Source: Micromussa lordhowensis (lineage: Eukaryota; Cnidaria; Anthozoa; Scleractinia; Lobophylliidae). Taken from it: a DNA stretch of 64,000 nt. Location of the stretch: contig OZ026595.1 of NCBI GenBank assembly GCA_964020085.1, positions 19,916,153 through 19,980,152 of the forward strand, written 5' to 3'. The notes beneath the pieces were generated by a model, which saw nothing but the letters and a program-made list of their open reading frames with translations, searched no databases and had not been told where the DNA came from. The translations under genes were made by a program, and so were the position numbers. This document shows, one piece after another, positions 22,547 through 32,499 of this stretch; the first letter of the stretch is position 1; every line of letters starts with the position of its first letter.

Positions 22547-25500
22547 CATACATACATACATACATACATATTTTTATTTGGTATCTTGTACATAGTACAT
22601 TGACATTGTTCCAAATAAATTTACAAATGCGCTAATTTTCTAACCTTAATTATAATTGAGAGTTAACTACGTGTTTTTTCTAATTTCATAGCATTCATGC
22701 ACATACTTTGCAATTATTTTTTGTAGCTCAGTATTATTACTTGGGGGGTTTAATAGAAGCAAAAATATATTTTCTGTTGACATTTTCCCGATTGGGATTT
22801 TGAATTCCGTGGATAAGTGCTCAAACAGCGACTTCCGTTTTTCCTGATACCCCGGACAGGAGACTAGGAAGTGTTTTTCATCTTCTGCTTCTTTCTTACA
22901 CAAAGGGCATATTCTTTCGTTCGGTTTCTTATATGGTCTCATGTAACGCCCTGTTTCTATTGCCAACCTATGATTACTAAGTCGCAGTTTTGTCATGGTA
23001 GTTCTGTGCCGGATGTTGGTGACCTGGTGGAGGTAATCCTCGCATCTGTAATTATCTATTTTTTTGACTTTACGGTAGGTTCGCATTTTGTTGCTTTGAT
23101 TGGGATCTTTCCTTGTGTCGTTATTCATCTCGCTAAACCACCTTTGTAATTCAATATCCTCTAATCTTTGTCTAACAAAGCTTACAGCTCCTACATCTGG
23201 TGGATGTGCTTTTTCCCAAAGGATTCCTAAACCTATATGATATAAAAAGTTTTTGATTTTTTGACTCCAAGAGATTTTATCTTTTATCCGTTTTATGTCA
23301 TTATAGGCTACTTGAGATAATTTATGACAATTATTCTCTTCGTGTTTAACTAAAGTAAGCCAGAACTTTAAGGTTCTACATTGGGCTGTCATTCGCAGTG
23401 GAAACCTGCCTGTTTCGGCCCTGCAAGCATTATTGTTGCAATATTTATTCACACCTAATAGCCATTTCAGAAATTTGTTTTGAACAAGTTCTTCGGGGTC
23501 TGTATCAAGCTTGCCATTACAGTCAATACCCCAAATTTCACTACCATACATGAGTATGGGCGATATTAGTGCATCAAATAGCTTAAATGTGAGTTTGATG
23601 TTCTCACTGAAGTGATTTCCCATCTCGTTCCGTAGTTTAAATAGGGCTTTAAGACTTGCTTTTTTCAACTCTTGCCTTGCAAGGGTAAAATTTCCATAAG
23701 GGCACAATGTCAGCCCTAGATACCGATAGGACTTTGTGTTTTCTAATTTATTCGTTCCGTACTTAAACGAATAGTTATTTAGAGATTTGCCACTGTTGTT
23801 GAATATCATAACTTTGGTTTTGTCTAGGTTCACTGTTAGGTCTACCTTTTCGCAGAAAGATTCCAACTTGTTAAGAATTCTTTGTAGACCTTCTGGGGAT
23901 CTAGCAAAGATAACCAAATCATCTGCATACAACAGACAGTTCGTAGGTCGTTCTCTTAGCATAACTTCAGTTGTCGAGGCAATGTTTAGCATTTCAGGTA
24001 AATCACTCAGATAGATATTAAACAGGGTGGGTGAGAGCATGCATCCTTGCTTTACACCGATATGGCATGGAAACGTTTCGGTTATTTTGTTTTCAATTTT
24101 GACTGCTGACTTGTCATTCGAGTACATGGACATAAGAACTTCTAAGAAGTGTCCATTTATACCTACTGTTCTGAGTTTGTCAAATAATTTTTTTCTGGGT
24201 ACAGTGTCGAAGGCTTTGCTAAAGTCGACAAAACAAGAAAATAGTAAATTTCGTTGTCTTTGTGGTTTCGATTTTACATACTTGTCAATTAGCATTTTCA
24301 AAATGAAGAGACTATCAACTGTACCATGCATTTTCCTAAAGCCACCTTGTTCATCTTTTAGAATTCCTTTTTTAGTCGCATAGTCGTACAATCTGTTGTT
24401 AAGAATGGTTGTGAATAGTTTACTAAGCGATGACAGTAGAGTAATGCCTCGGTAATTTTCAACTTTAGATGGGTCGTCTTTTTTGTGTACTGGTACTATC
24501 AGTCCGAAACTCCAAATCAGAGGATATTTGCCGGTGCTTAGGATTCGATTGAATAAAGTTATCAGATGTCCCTTTATAAAATCCTTCCCTACTTTTAATA
24601 CTTCGTTTAATATATTGTCTATACCTGGAGCTTTGTTCGCTTTCAATTTGCATATGGCAGTATCGAACTCCTCATCCGATATTAAATAGTCTAATGGGCC
24701 TGTTTCGTTTTCTTTGGACTTCCCGCGGGCCTCCATCTCCGAACAGCTGTTTTGGAACCCCTCATTCTGTTGTTTGAAATATTTATAAAACTCTTCCGCT
24801 CTTACTGTCTCCACTTTCTCTGTTTTTCTTTTTCTAAGGTTAAATATAGTGCCAATCTGTTTCCACGTGTCTTTGGAATTTCTATAGTCGATATCCGCTA
24901 TTTTTTTACTCAAATACGAGTACTTTTTCCGTTGGCACGTCTTCTTGAAACTCTTCTTTTTCTCATGTAGGATTGTTCTCAATTGAACATTATCAGGGTT
25001 ATGGGAAATTCGTTTCCCAAGCGATTTTAGGTTTTCTTTTTCTGTTTCACATTCCTGGTCAAACCAATTTTTCCTTTGCTTGTGACTGTGTTTTTGTTTT
25101 TGAGACTTCAGACCAGCTGTTTTACATGCCTCAACTAAGGCTTGGTTTACTAATTCGGTCGCTATGTTAACATTGTCATGTGATAGGGCGTCCTCAAACT
25201 TAGACTGAAATTCTTGTGATTGCAAACTCCTTTTCAATTTGTCTTTCAGTTTGATGTTCCACCATAGCCTATTGTGCTCTGTAAGTTTGCAGCTGGATGG
25301 CAAACCAGTGGAATCCGATCTGGCCGGACTAGCTTTTATCGCATATGAAATATGGCAGTGGTCCGAAAGATGAGGCTTAAGAGGATTAACAATCAAATAT
25401 TGTACATTTCTTAGAATGTTTTTGTAAGCTATGACGTAATCAACAACACTGCTACCATTGTAATGGAAGCAGGTCTTTTTACCACCCAGATCACCAACAA

Positions 25501-26139
25501 TTCTTCCGTTTAGAATTCGTAAGTTTAAAGCAGTGCAAGTTTCTAATAAGTTACGACCTCTTGAATTTATAGTGCCCGAGTCCTGCGACTGCCTTATGTA
25601 TGGTTCATCAGCTTCGTAGTCTTCGGGGACATTTAAGAAAACATTGTCATCGTCCGATATCGTTTCTTGCATATTGCCGGTTCGTGCATTGAAATCACCC
25701 TGAACGATAATATCGCCCTTTTGTAAAAAATGAAGCATCTCAACTTCTAATTCCCCGATTAAATCCACACTATTGCTTCTTTCAAAGTTTGATGGGCTTA
25801 GGTAAACGGTTCCGAGGTATATATCTTTTTGGAAATTAAAAAAGGTTTTATCGAGTTTGCACCAAATAGCATTTTTGTTTTCGGTTGGGACATACGAGAT
25901 ACCTTCGGATAGTTTTTGATTTACATATACAGATAGGCCTCCAAAAGTTCGTTTTCCTGATTTATCTCGACACTTAATAAAATGTTTAAAATTGCAAATA
26001 TTAAGCTCTGCATTATGTGTCGCGTGCGTTTCGACGATTGCAAATATGTCATGCTTATTGATAACATCCATAAAATCATTTGTTCCTAACTTATTTCCCA
26101 GTGTACTACTATTATACCCATACCCATACCCATTATACC
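22547..26139 (-). mobile_element. Nested non-LTR retrotransposon (LINE) in Ngaro copy 1
   Basis: Comparison with the empty site in Ngaro copy 2 (CAATTCTATCGCTG) fixes the insertion to a base or two, with a possible 3-bp CTA duplication (22544-22546 and 26140-26142). The 3' end, on the left, has a (TATG)n tail seen as CATACATACATA. The 5' end, on the right, finishes in a GGGTAT-rich stretch (about 26113-26139) in place of the normal endonuclease N-terminus or any ORF1, so the copy is 5'-truncated or has filler at its junction. Confidence 0.92.
22667..26071 (-). CDS. LINE ORF2: APE-type endonuclease and reverse transcriptase
   Basis: 1134 codons without a stop; the frame stays open upstream of this ATG to the element's 5' end (about 26137), so the true start is uncertain. 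The apurinic-type endonuclease comes first: the VETH glutamate at about residue 14, GDFNAR, and LSDH at about 236. Reverse transcriptase motifs follow: YRGITLLS, GGFRKMHG, FVDFSKAFD at about 614, GVKQGCMLSP and the catalytic YADD at about 714. The C-terminus carries a CPLC...H...C zinc-binding motif at about 1054. It nicks target DNA and copies its RNA at the nick (target-primed reverse transcription). The Jockey/CR1/L2-like group is my best guess from the layout and tail type. No separate ORF1 is present. The intact frame and recent nesting suggest a young insertion. Confidence 0.9.
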   Translation of the reverse strand: MDVINKHDIFAIVETHATHNAELNICNFKHFIKCRDKSGKRTFGGLSVYVNQKLSEGISYVPTENKNAIWCKLDKTFFNFQKDIYLGTVYLSPSNFERSNSVDLIGELEVEMLHFLQKGDIIVQGDFNARTGNMQETISDDDNVFLNVPEDYEADEPYIRQSQDSGTINSRGRNLLETCTALNLRILNGRIVGDLGGKKTCFHYNGSSVVDYVIAYKNILRNVQYLIVNPLKPHLSDHCHISYAIKASPARSDSTGLPSSCKLTEHNRLWWNIKLKDKLKRSLQSQEFQSKFEDALSHDNVNIATELVNQALVEACKTAGLKSQKQKHSHKQRKNWFDQECETEKENLKSLGKRISHNPDNVQLRTILHEKKKSFKKTCQRKKYSYLSKKIADIDYRNSKDTWKQIGTIFNLRKRKTEKVETVRAEEFYKYFKQQNEGFQNSCSEMEARGKSKENETGPLDYLISDEEFDTAICKLKANKAPGIDNILNEVLKVGKDFIKGHLITLFNRILSTGKYPLIWSFGLIVPVHKKDDPSKVENYRGITLLSSLSKLFTTILNNRLYDYATKKGILKDEQGGFRKMHGTVDSLFILKMLIDKYVKSKPQRQRNLLFSCFVDFSKAFDTVPRKKLFDKLRTVGINGHFLEVLMSMYSNDKSAVKIENKITETFPCHIGVKQGCMLSPTLFNIYLSDLPEMLNIASTTEVMLRERPTNCLLYADDLVIFARSPEGLQRILNKLESFCEKVDLTVNLDKTKVMIFNNSGKSLNNYSFKYGTNKLENTKSYRYLGLTLCPYGNFTLARQELKKASLKALFKLRNEMGNHFSENIKLTFKLFDALISPILMYGSEIWGIDCNGKLDTDPEELVQNKFLKWLLGVNKYCNNNACRAETGRFPLRMTAQCRTLKFWLTLVKHEENNCHKLSQVAYNDIKRIKDKISWSQKIKNFLYHIGLGILWEKAHPPDVGAVSFVRQRLEDIELQRWFSEMNNDTRKDPNQSNKMRTYRKVKKIDNYRCEDYLHQVTNIRHRTTMTKLRLSNHRLAIETGRYMRPYKKPNERICPLCKKEAEDEKHFLVSCPGYQEKRKSLFEHLSTEFKIPIGKMSTENIFLLLLNPPSNNTELQKIIAKYVHECYEIRKNT

Positions 26140-26246
26140 CTATCGCTGATTCCCTTTCCCGTTTTCAGATGGACCGTTTCCGTACCCTGGCTCCCTCAGC
26201 CTCTCCCACAGCCTGTGCCATCCCTCCATCGGCGATGAACATCTGA
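26140..26246 (+). pseudogene. Ngaro pol C-terminal remnant, copy 1
   Basis: The last 35 or so codons of pol (IADSLSR to the stop at 26244-26246), separated from the rest by the nested LINE. Sequence matches copy 2 at 30943-31048. Confidence 0.88.
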
Positions 26247-26341
26247 GAACGTCAGTAAAGCGATACCTTCATGCTTCCCTTGCCCCTTCCACTCGCCGTA
26301 CCTATCAAGCTGGCGTCAAGCACTTCCTCACCTTTACCCTT

Positions 26342-27217
26342 ATGCATGGCTTAGTAGGTCCCTCAAACCCCCTCCTGCCTGCCTCAGAAATTACCCTGAT
26401 GTACTTTGCATCTCATTTAGCCAACACAGTGTCCTATGAAACAGTCAAGCTGTACTTGGTGGCAGTCCAGGACCTTCATCGGGAGCTTAACTTTCCTCTT
26501 AAGCTCATTGAAATGCATAGGTTACAAAAGGTCTTGACAGGCATTAAGCGCCTTACTCCTACCAAGCGGCTTGACCGTTTTCCCATTACCCTTACTGTTC
26601 TCCATTCCATTCACTCCCACCTTAAGCCCGAACTTTCCCACAATCTGAACCATGTTATGCTTTGGGCAGCCTTCACCCTCGCCTTCTTTGGGTTTTTACG
26701 ATCAAGCGAATTCACTTGCCATGGCCCTTTCGACCCCTCTGTCCACCTCACTTGCAATGACATCACACTGCTGCCCAATTCCCACTCACCCAGCCACATG
26801 CTAGTCCACATCAAACAGTCCAAAACTGACCCTTTCAGACAGGGCCACACAATCACCATTGCAAAGTCCTCGTCACCCATCTGTTCAGTGATGGCCATGA
26901 AAGACTATCTCTTTCAAGCTCAGCCAACATCAAGCCAACCTCTGTTCACCTTCATCCAACCCCAACAATGGCTTACACGGAACAACCTCACTACAGAGCT
27001 TAGGTCGATTCTGCAACACTGTGGTCTCCCTGCCAACAATTTCTACTCACACAGCTTCCGTATTGGAACCGCCACTACAGCAGCCAAAGCTGGCCTTCCA
27101 CCCTGGCTTATTAAAGTTCTAGGCCGCTGGAGCTCAGACTGTTACGAACGTTATATAAGGACCCCTAAATCTACCATTTTAGAAGTACCTAGACTCTTAG
27201 CTAATACTAGTCCATAA
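26342..27217 (+). CDS. Ngaro tyrosine recombinase, copy 1
   Basis: 291 codons from this ATG, with the same protein as copy 2 (31144-32019) except Thr for Ala just after HSFRIG. The frame is open upstream for at least 80 codons and includes the core-binding-like APSTRRTYQAGVKHF segment, so the real start is probably further left. The catalytic set is complete: Arg in GFLRSSEF, Lys in QSKTDPF, HSFR, GRWSS and the nucleophile tyrosine in YERYIR. Although this ORF is intact, its expression would depend on an upstream gag-pol frame that is broken in this copy. Confidence 0.85.
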   Translation: MHGLVGPSNPLLPASEITLMYFASHLANTVSYETVKLYLVAVQDLHRELNFPLKLIEMHRLQKVLTGIKRLTPTKRLDRFPITLTVLHSIHSHLKPELSHNLNHVMLWAAFTLAFFGFLRSSEFTCHGPFDPSVHLTCNDITLLPNSHSPSHMLVHIKQSKTDPFRQGHTITIAKSSSPICSVMAMKDYLFQAQPTSSQPLFTFIQPQQWLTRNNLTTELRSILQHCGLPANNFYSHSFRIGTATTAAKAGLPPWLIKVLGRWSSDCYERYIRTPKSTILEVPRLLANTSP

Positions 27218-27290
27218 CTAACATTAAGACAGCTAGTGTCACCTTCTACTGTGGGGGGATTGTGTCCCGTCTCCCCACGTTCCACAATCC

Positions 27291-27697
27291 GTGGCAGGGA
27301 AGTGCAACCCCTGGCTGCACTTTACCCCACAGTAAGGCTTAGCCCTTGGAGACAGGTCCGGAAAAATATCCAATCCAGGGTGTGGACCCCCGGTCACACC
27401 TGATCTGTACTCCACCCAGGAGGGGCCCCCCTCCTGGTTCCCCTTAGTCCCTAGTGACTGGGGGATATGGGCCTCACCCCCTGGAGACTGATCAGGACCC
27501 CCTGTCCAGGGTGACTACCCCCGGTATCACTCGATCATGTCTCCCCCCAGGAGGGCTTCTCTCCTGGTCCCCTTACCCCTAGAGTTAAGCGCTTCCCTGC
27601 CACCAGAAGTTGCCCATTACCTTTTGTGTATTTTCTGTGTGACCCCCTGCTTAGAACCTCAAAGCAAAACCACGGCCAATTAGAAGAGTTTATTAAG
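27291..27697 (+). repeat. Ngaro split direct repeat B, copy 1
   Basis: 407-bp G+C-rich repeat starting GTGGCAGGGAAGTGCAACCC and ending AGAGTTTATTAAG, directly abutting repeat A at 27698. It contains several imperfect palindromes, including CCAGGAGGGGCCCCCCTCCTGG (27417-27440 region) and CCAGGAGGGCTTCTCTCCTGG. Recurs at 32093 and 33132. Confidence 0.9.
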
Positions 27698-28087
27698 TCC
27701 AAGTTTATGCTAGCATAAACTGAGGTTAATAAGCCTGAGAATTAGGCCCTTCGTCAACACACTCACCGTAATACTAGCAACAAGGATGTCTCTGTTCCTA
27801 GGTCACACAATGTGCAACACTTGGATAAGCCTTTATACTAAGTAACGATAGATACTAGTCCAAAGTACAAGACAGTACAATGAACAGTAAGCGATTATTT
27901 GACTACAATGTATCTTTCTCTTTGGGAAAGTCCACTGTAACCTAGCACGTTATATTCGCTAGACTCCACAAAGGTTCCATTCATACTATCACATGCTCAT
28001 CATGCTCATGTGCTCCATCATTTTCCATACACTGTCCTTCCCCAGTCATTTCTGTTGGGTTTCGGTTCACTCACAACAGCGTTTATA
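27698..28087 (+). repeat. Ngaro split direct repeat A, shared by both copies
   Basis: This single A repeat acts both as the inner repeat of element 1 (B-A junction) and as the left end of element 2. The palindrome GTTTATGCTAGCATAAAC is at 27703-27720. It differs from the first A repeat by at least one base (CTAGACTCC against CTGGACTCC). Confidence 0.9.
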
Positions 28088-28137
28088 CAGCGTTTATACA
28101 AGAGCGTCTCTTACCGACTTTCATAACCTAACGTACA

Positions 28138-29436
28138 ATGCCAAGGCCAAGGAGGACCATAAACCGTCGACGTGCTGCATTGGATGGCGCCAACGCACCA
28201 GCAGAAAATCAAACCGACTACAGCGCCATGTCCACCGAAGCCCTTCGTCTCACGCTGGGAGAACGTCACCTCCAGCAAACCGGCAATCGTCGCGAACTTA
28301 TCTCGCGACTACAACAGAATGAACAGCACCGACCGCCCGCATCACAACCAGAAAGTGGCCCGTCCAATTCCAGCGTCGCCACTGGCGTCCCAAACGCAGA
28401 ATTGGCCGCCTTAATCGCCTCCATAGTGAACGACCGGATGAACCGCCATTGCAGCAATGACCAACTTGCTCGGCCCAGTCCTCCGAGTAACCTTCAGAGC
28501 CACGGGCCTAGTCCTCCTCTACCGCCACAAGATGGCGGCCAAAACACAACCTGTCAAGTACCTACTTCTTCTCTTCGAAGTTCTCCAGCTGGTAATCTCC
28601 TCCCAAACACCGCCGTCCCTTCTGGTCTCACCGCTTCTTCCGGTCTGGGTTCCCTCTCCTCTCCTGCTGACTTTTCTGATCCAGCTCAAGTCGCGTCCCT
28701 CCACCCGAACTTCCGACAGCCTTCCCTCGCAAGCCACCTGACAAAAACCACCTCGTCGGCCATCACGAACGGTGAGTACGTGGACTTTGCTACCCTTTTA
28801 CCAATGACCTCCCTTCTCACTGACACCATCCATTCCCATCTCAATTTAAAGGTTGGCGATCAAGGCCTAACTATTCCCCTTCCATCCTCCTCTAAACGCC
28901 CCAAAATCACTTCTATTGATCGATGGCTCGATGCGTTTGCCATATATTTCGCCGTTATCGTATCGGTGTATCCCTCTCGTGCCGCTAATTTAATTGCCTA
29001 TCAACAGCTGATTCGAGATGCGGCACGAAAGTTCCCTGGGATGGCTTGGTATGTCTATGATGTGGAATTCCGAAGGCGTGCCTCCCATAACCTTTCTGCC
29101 AAGTGGGGGGAACGGGACGTCCAGCTCTACCTCGATACTTTTACAGGCCTACCCAAATCGGGATGCCGATCTTGTGGCAGCACTGACCATCTCTCTGATA
29201 CCTCCCCTTTGTCTCCTAGTAGGTCCCGGGACGCCCTTGCCCAATCCGACCTGTGCTACAACTTTAACAAAGGCCGACCCTGCGCCCGCATCCCATGCCC
29301 TTACCAACACAGGTGTAACCAGCCGGGATGCTCAGCAGCTCACTCTGGGGAAGAGCACACTAAACTCACCCGCCACAGAGAGGACAGACCTAAATCGTCT
29401 TCAGGCTCTGGCAATTCCTCCCGAGGACACTCCTAA
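28138..29436 (+). CDS. Ngaro gag-like ORF1, copy 2 (intact)
   Basis: 432 residues; structural or nucleic-acid-binding protein of the retroelement. The N-terminus is arginine-rich. Residues about 30-62 form a SAP-like helix-loop-helix (STEALRLTLGERHL...RRELISRL), a DNA-binding fold. The middle is Pro/Ser-rich and low complexity. The C-terminal third has a CRSCGSTDH motif and, at about 372-395, a C-x7-C-x4-C-x3-H arrangement (CYNFNKGRPCARIPCPYQH) resembling a CCCH zinc finger, then more Cys/His residues. The ATG follows repeat A by about 50 bases. The pol frame overlaps its 3' part in the +1 frame. Confidence 0.85.
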   Translation: MPRPRRTINRRRAALDGANAPAENQTDYSAMSTEALRLTLGERHLQQTGNRRELISRLQQNEQHRPPASQPESGPSNSSVATGVPNAELAALIASIVNDRMNRHCSNDQLARPSPPSNLQSHGPSPPLPPQDGGQNTTCQVPTSSLRSSPAGNLLPNTAVPSGLTASSGLGSLSSPADFSDPAQVASLHPNFRQPSLASHLTKTTSSAITNGEYVDFATLLPMTSLLTDTIHSHLNLKVGDQGLTIPLPSSSKRPKITSIDRWLDAFAIYFAVIVSVYPSRAANLIAYQQLIRDAARKFPGMAWYVYDVEFRRRASHNLSAKWGERDVQLYLDTFTGLPKSGCRSCGSTDHLSDTSPLSPSRSRDALAQSDLCYNFNKGRPCARIPCPYQHRCNQPGCSAAHSGEEHTKLTRHREDRPKSSSGSGNSSRGHS

Positions 29437-31048
29437 GTACCTCTCCCAACTGACCCCTCCCACCCCCATTGACATCAACACCCTTGCATCCTTCCTTCAG
29501 GACCACCCAGATCCCACAATAGTTAACCATCTTCTTTCAGGGTTCTCCCAGGGCTTTAAGATCGGCTATTCTGGTCCTAGGGCCCCAAAGGAATATTCTA
29601 ACCTTCCCTGTGCAAATTCCAACCCATCTATCATTGACAAAAACATGCTAAAAGAGGTTACCCTGGGCCACACAGCGGGGCCTTTTTGCAGCCCCCCCTT
29701 CCCCAACTTGCAGGTATACCCCATTGGGGTCATTCCCAAGAAACACTCTTCAGAATGGCGCACTATTTTTCACCTCTCCTACCCCAAACACCGCCCCACC
29801 AGTGTCAACGCCCACATTCCTCCCGAATCCTATTCTTTGCAATACATAAAGGTTGACCACGCAATTGCCATACTTCAGGATCTTGGTCCAGGATGCTTCA
29901 TGTCCAAACTTGACATAAAATCAGCATTCCGCAACGTTCCCGTCCATCCCTCTGATTGGGAACTTCTGGGCATGAAATGGGAAGGGCTTTATTTCTTTGA
30001 TATGGTCCTCCCCTTTGGTCTCAGGTCGGCCCCCTTCCTTTTCGACGAATTCTCTTCTGCGGTGGAATGGATCATTCAAACTAAACTTGATATTCCCAAT
30101 GTTATTCATATACTAGACGATTTCTTTTTTGCTACCCCCCCTCCCCGGTCAAAATGCATGACTGCCCTGTGCCAAATTTTACACCTTTTTGCGGAGCTAA
30201 ATATTCCCATAGCTCCCGGGAAAACCTTTCCTGCATGCACATGCCTTGAATTTATGGGTATCCTACTTGATTCCAATAAAATGGAAGCCCGTCTCCCGGT
30301 GGACAAACTCACCCGCCTTCAGGCAACCCTGCTTCAGTGGACTAATAGGAAATCAGCTACCTTACAAGAGCTCCAGTCTCTAATTGGCACCCTCCAATTT
30401 GCGTGTAAGGTTATCGCCCCTGGCCGCCCCTTCCTGCAACGCATTATCCACCTCACCAAGGGTATTAAGTTTCCTCATTGGCACATTCGCCTTAATTCAG
30501 GTTTTCGTAAGGACATTTCTATGTGGCAACATTTTCTCCAAAATTGGAACGGGGTGTCTCTCTTTTTAGATACCCAGGCCACATCTCCCCCCGAGCTTCA
30601 GCTATACACCGATGCTTCAGGTTCCCTGGGGTACGGGGGTTTCTTAGCAGGCGAATGGTTCCAGGGCCACTGGCTCCCGCACCACACCCTCAGCCAAAAA
30701 CGAGGTATTAGCATCGAATGGCAGGAGCTATTTCCCATATACTTGGCCTGTATTTTATGGGGTCCCCGCTGGTCCGGCAAACGAATCCGCATGTGGTGTG
30801 ACAACAAGTCAGTGGTGGCTAGCATAAACTCTAAACACTCTAAGTCCCCCCGAGTAATGGACCTCATTCGAGCAATCACACTTCAAACACTCCAATACAA
30901 CTTTGCATTCACGGCCACTCACATCCCGGGCTTAGACAATTCTATCGCTGATTCCCTTTCCCGTTTTCAGATGGACCGTTTCCGTACCCTGGCTCCCTCA
31001 GCCTCTCCCACAGCCTGTGCCATCCCTCCATCGGCGATGAACATCTGA
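29018..31048 (+). CDS. Ngaro pol: reverse transcriptase-RNase H, copy 2 (intact)
   Basis: 676-codon frame that begins within gag in another frame; the first 150 or so residues largely overlap gag, so the true start or frameshift site is unsettled. Reverse transcriptase motifs: FMSKLDIKSAF at about 294-303 (first catalytic Asp), LPFGLRSAPF, and HILDDFFF at about 363-370, with ILDD in place of the usual YxDD. RNase H motifs: LYTDASG at about 528, the glutamate in IEWQEL, WCDNKS at about 593 and GLDNSIADSLSR at about 637, so the D-E-D-D set is complete. There is no DDE integrase and no aspartic protease. It makes cDNA from the element RNA. The recombinase frame overlaps its end. Confidence 0.9.
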   Translation: MRHESSLGWLGMSMMWNSEGVPPITFLPSGGNGTSSSTSILLQAYPNRDADLVAALTISLIPPLCLLVGPGTPLPNPTCATTLTKADPAPASHALTNTGVTSRDAQQLTLGKSTLNSPATERTDLNRLQALAIPPEDTPKYLSQLTPPTPIDINTLASFLQDHPDPTIVNHLLSGFSQGFKIGYSGPRAPKEYSNLPCANSNPSIIDKNMLKEVTLGHTAGPFCSPPFPNLQVYPIGVIPKKHSSEWRTIFHLSYPKHRPTSVNAHIPPESYSLQYIKVDHAIAILQDLGPGCFMSKLDIKSAFRNVPVHPSDWELLGMKWEGLYFFDMVLPFGLRSAPFLFDEFSSAVEWIIQTKLDIPNVIHILDDFFFATPPPRSKCMTALCQILHLFAELNIPIAPGKTFPACTCLEFMGILLDSNKMEARLPVDKLTRLQATLLQWTNRKSATLQELQSLIGTLQFACKVIAPGRPFLQRIIHLTKGIKFPHWHIRLNSGFRKDISMWQHFLQNWNGVSLFLDTQATSPPELQLYTDASGSLGYGGFLAGEWFQGHWLPHHTLSQKRGISIEWQELFPIYLACILWGPRWSGKRIRMWCDNKSVVASINSKHSKSPRVMDLIRAITLQTLQYNFAFTATHIPGLDNSIADSLSRFQMDRFRTLAPSASPTACAIPPSAMNI

Positions 31049-31143
31049 GAACGTCAGTAAAGCGATACCTTCATGCTTCCCTTGCCCCTTCCACTCGTCG
31101 TACCTATCAAGCTGGCGTCAAGCACTTCCTCACCTTTACCCTT

Positions 31144-32019
31144 ATGCATGGCTTAGTAGGTCCCTCAAACCCCCTCCTGCCTGCCTCAGAAATTACCCTG
31201 ATGTACTTTGCATCTCATTTAGCCAACACAGTGTCCTATGAAACAGTCAAGCTGTACTTGGTGGCAGTCCAGGACCTTCATCGGGAGCTTAACTTTCCTC
31301 TTAAGCTCATTGAAATGCATAGGTTACAAAAGGTCTTGACAGGCATTAAGCGCCTTACTCCTACCAAGCGGCTTGACCGTTTTCCCATTACCCTTACTGT
31401 TCTCCATTCCATTCACTCCCACCTTAAGCCCGAACTTTCCCACAATCTGAACCATGTTATGCTTTGGGCAGCCTTCACCCTCGCCTTCTTTGGGTTTTTA
31501 CGATCAAGCGAATTCACTTGCCATGGCCCTTTCGACCCCTCTGTCCACCTCACTTGCAATGACATCACACTGCTGCCCAATTCCCACTCACCCAGCCACA
31601 TGCTAGTCCACATCAAACAGTCCAAAACTGACCCTTTCAGACAGGGCCACACAATCACCATTGCAAAGTCCTCGTCACCCATCTGTTCAGTGATGGCCAT
31701 GAAAGACTATCTCTTTCAAGCTCAGCCAACATCAAGCCAACCTCTGTTCACCTTCATCCAACCCCAACAATGGCTTACACGGAACAACCTCACTACAGAG
31801 CTTAGGTCGATTCTGCAACACTGTGGTCTCCCTGCCAACAATTTCTACTCACACAGCTTCCGTATTGGAGCCGCCACTACAGCAGCCAAAGCTGGCCTTC
31901 CACCCTGGCTTATTAAAGTTCTAGGCCGCTGGAGCTCAGACTGTTACGAACGTTATATAAGGACCCCTAAATCTACCATTTTAGAAGTACCTAGACTCTT
32001 AGCTAATACTAGTCCATAA
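31144..32019 (+). CDS. Ngaro tyrosine recombinase, copy 2 (intact)
   Basis: Integrates element cDNA (probably circular) by tyrosine recombination in place of an integrase. From this ATG: Arg120 in GFLRSSEF, Lys161 in QSKTDPF, His237-x-x-Arg240 in HSFR, Trp263 in GRW at the usual His/Trp position, and Tyr271 in YERYIR as nucleophile. The frame is open upstream past the pol stop (31046-31048); the translated upstream segment VKRYLHASLAPSTRRTYQAG looks like the N-terminal core-binding domain, so translation probably starts in or before the pol overlap, by frameshift or re-initiation. The ORF continues to 32019, about 75 bases before repeat B. Confidence 0.88.
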   Translation: MHGLVGPSNPLLPASEITLMYFASHLANTVSYETVKLYLVAVQDLHRELNFPLKLIEMHRLQKVLTGIKRLTPTKRLDRFPITLTVLHSIHSHLKPELSHNLNHVMLWAAFTLAFFGFLRSSEFTCHGPFDPSVHLTCNDITLLPNSHSPSHMLVHIKQSKTDPFRQGHTITIAKSSSPICSVMAMKDYLFQAQPTSSQPLFTFIQPQQWLTRNNLTTELRSILQHCGLPANNFYSHSFRIGAATTAAKAGLPPWLIKVLGRWSSDCYERYIRTPKSTILEVPRLLANTSP

Positions 32020-32092
32020 CTAACATTAAGACAGCTAGTGTCACCTTCTACTGTGGGGGGATTGTGTCCCGTCTCCCCACGTTCCACAATCC

Positions 32093-32499
32093 GTGGCAGG
32101 GAAGTGCAACCCCTGGCTGCACTTTACCCCACAGTAAGGCTTAGCCCTTGGAGACAGGTCCGGAAAAATATCCAATCCAGGGTGTGGACCCCCGGTCACA
32201 CCTGATCTGTACTCCACCCAGGAGGGGCCCCCCTCCTGGTTCCCCTTAGTCCCTAGTGACTGGGGGATATGGGCCTCACCCCCTGGAGACTGATCAGGAC
32301 CCCCTGTCCAGGTTGACTACCCCCGGTATCACTCGATCATGTCTCCCCCCAGGAGGGCTTCTCTCCTGGTCCCCTTACCCCTAGAGTTAAGCGCTTCCCT
32401 GCCACCAGAAGTTGCCCATTACCTTTTGTGTATTTTCTGTGTGACCCCCTGCTTAGAACCTCAAAGCAAAACCACGGCCAATTAGAAGAGTTTATTAAG
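32093..32499 (+). repeat. Ngaro split direct repeat B, copy 2
   Basis: Same as 27291-27697, abutting repeat A at 32500. At least one substitution is visible (CCAGGTTGAC here against CCAGGGTGAC). Confidence 0.9.

Noticed and set aside
22871..25170. Several plus-strand ORFs of 65-118 codons
   Set aside because: Antisense shadows of the LINE ORF2 at 22667-26071.
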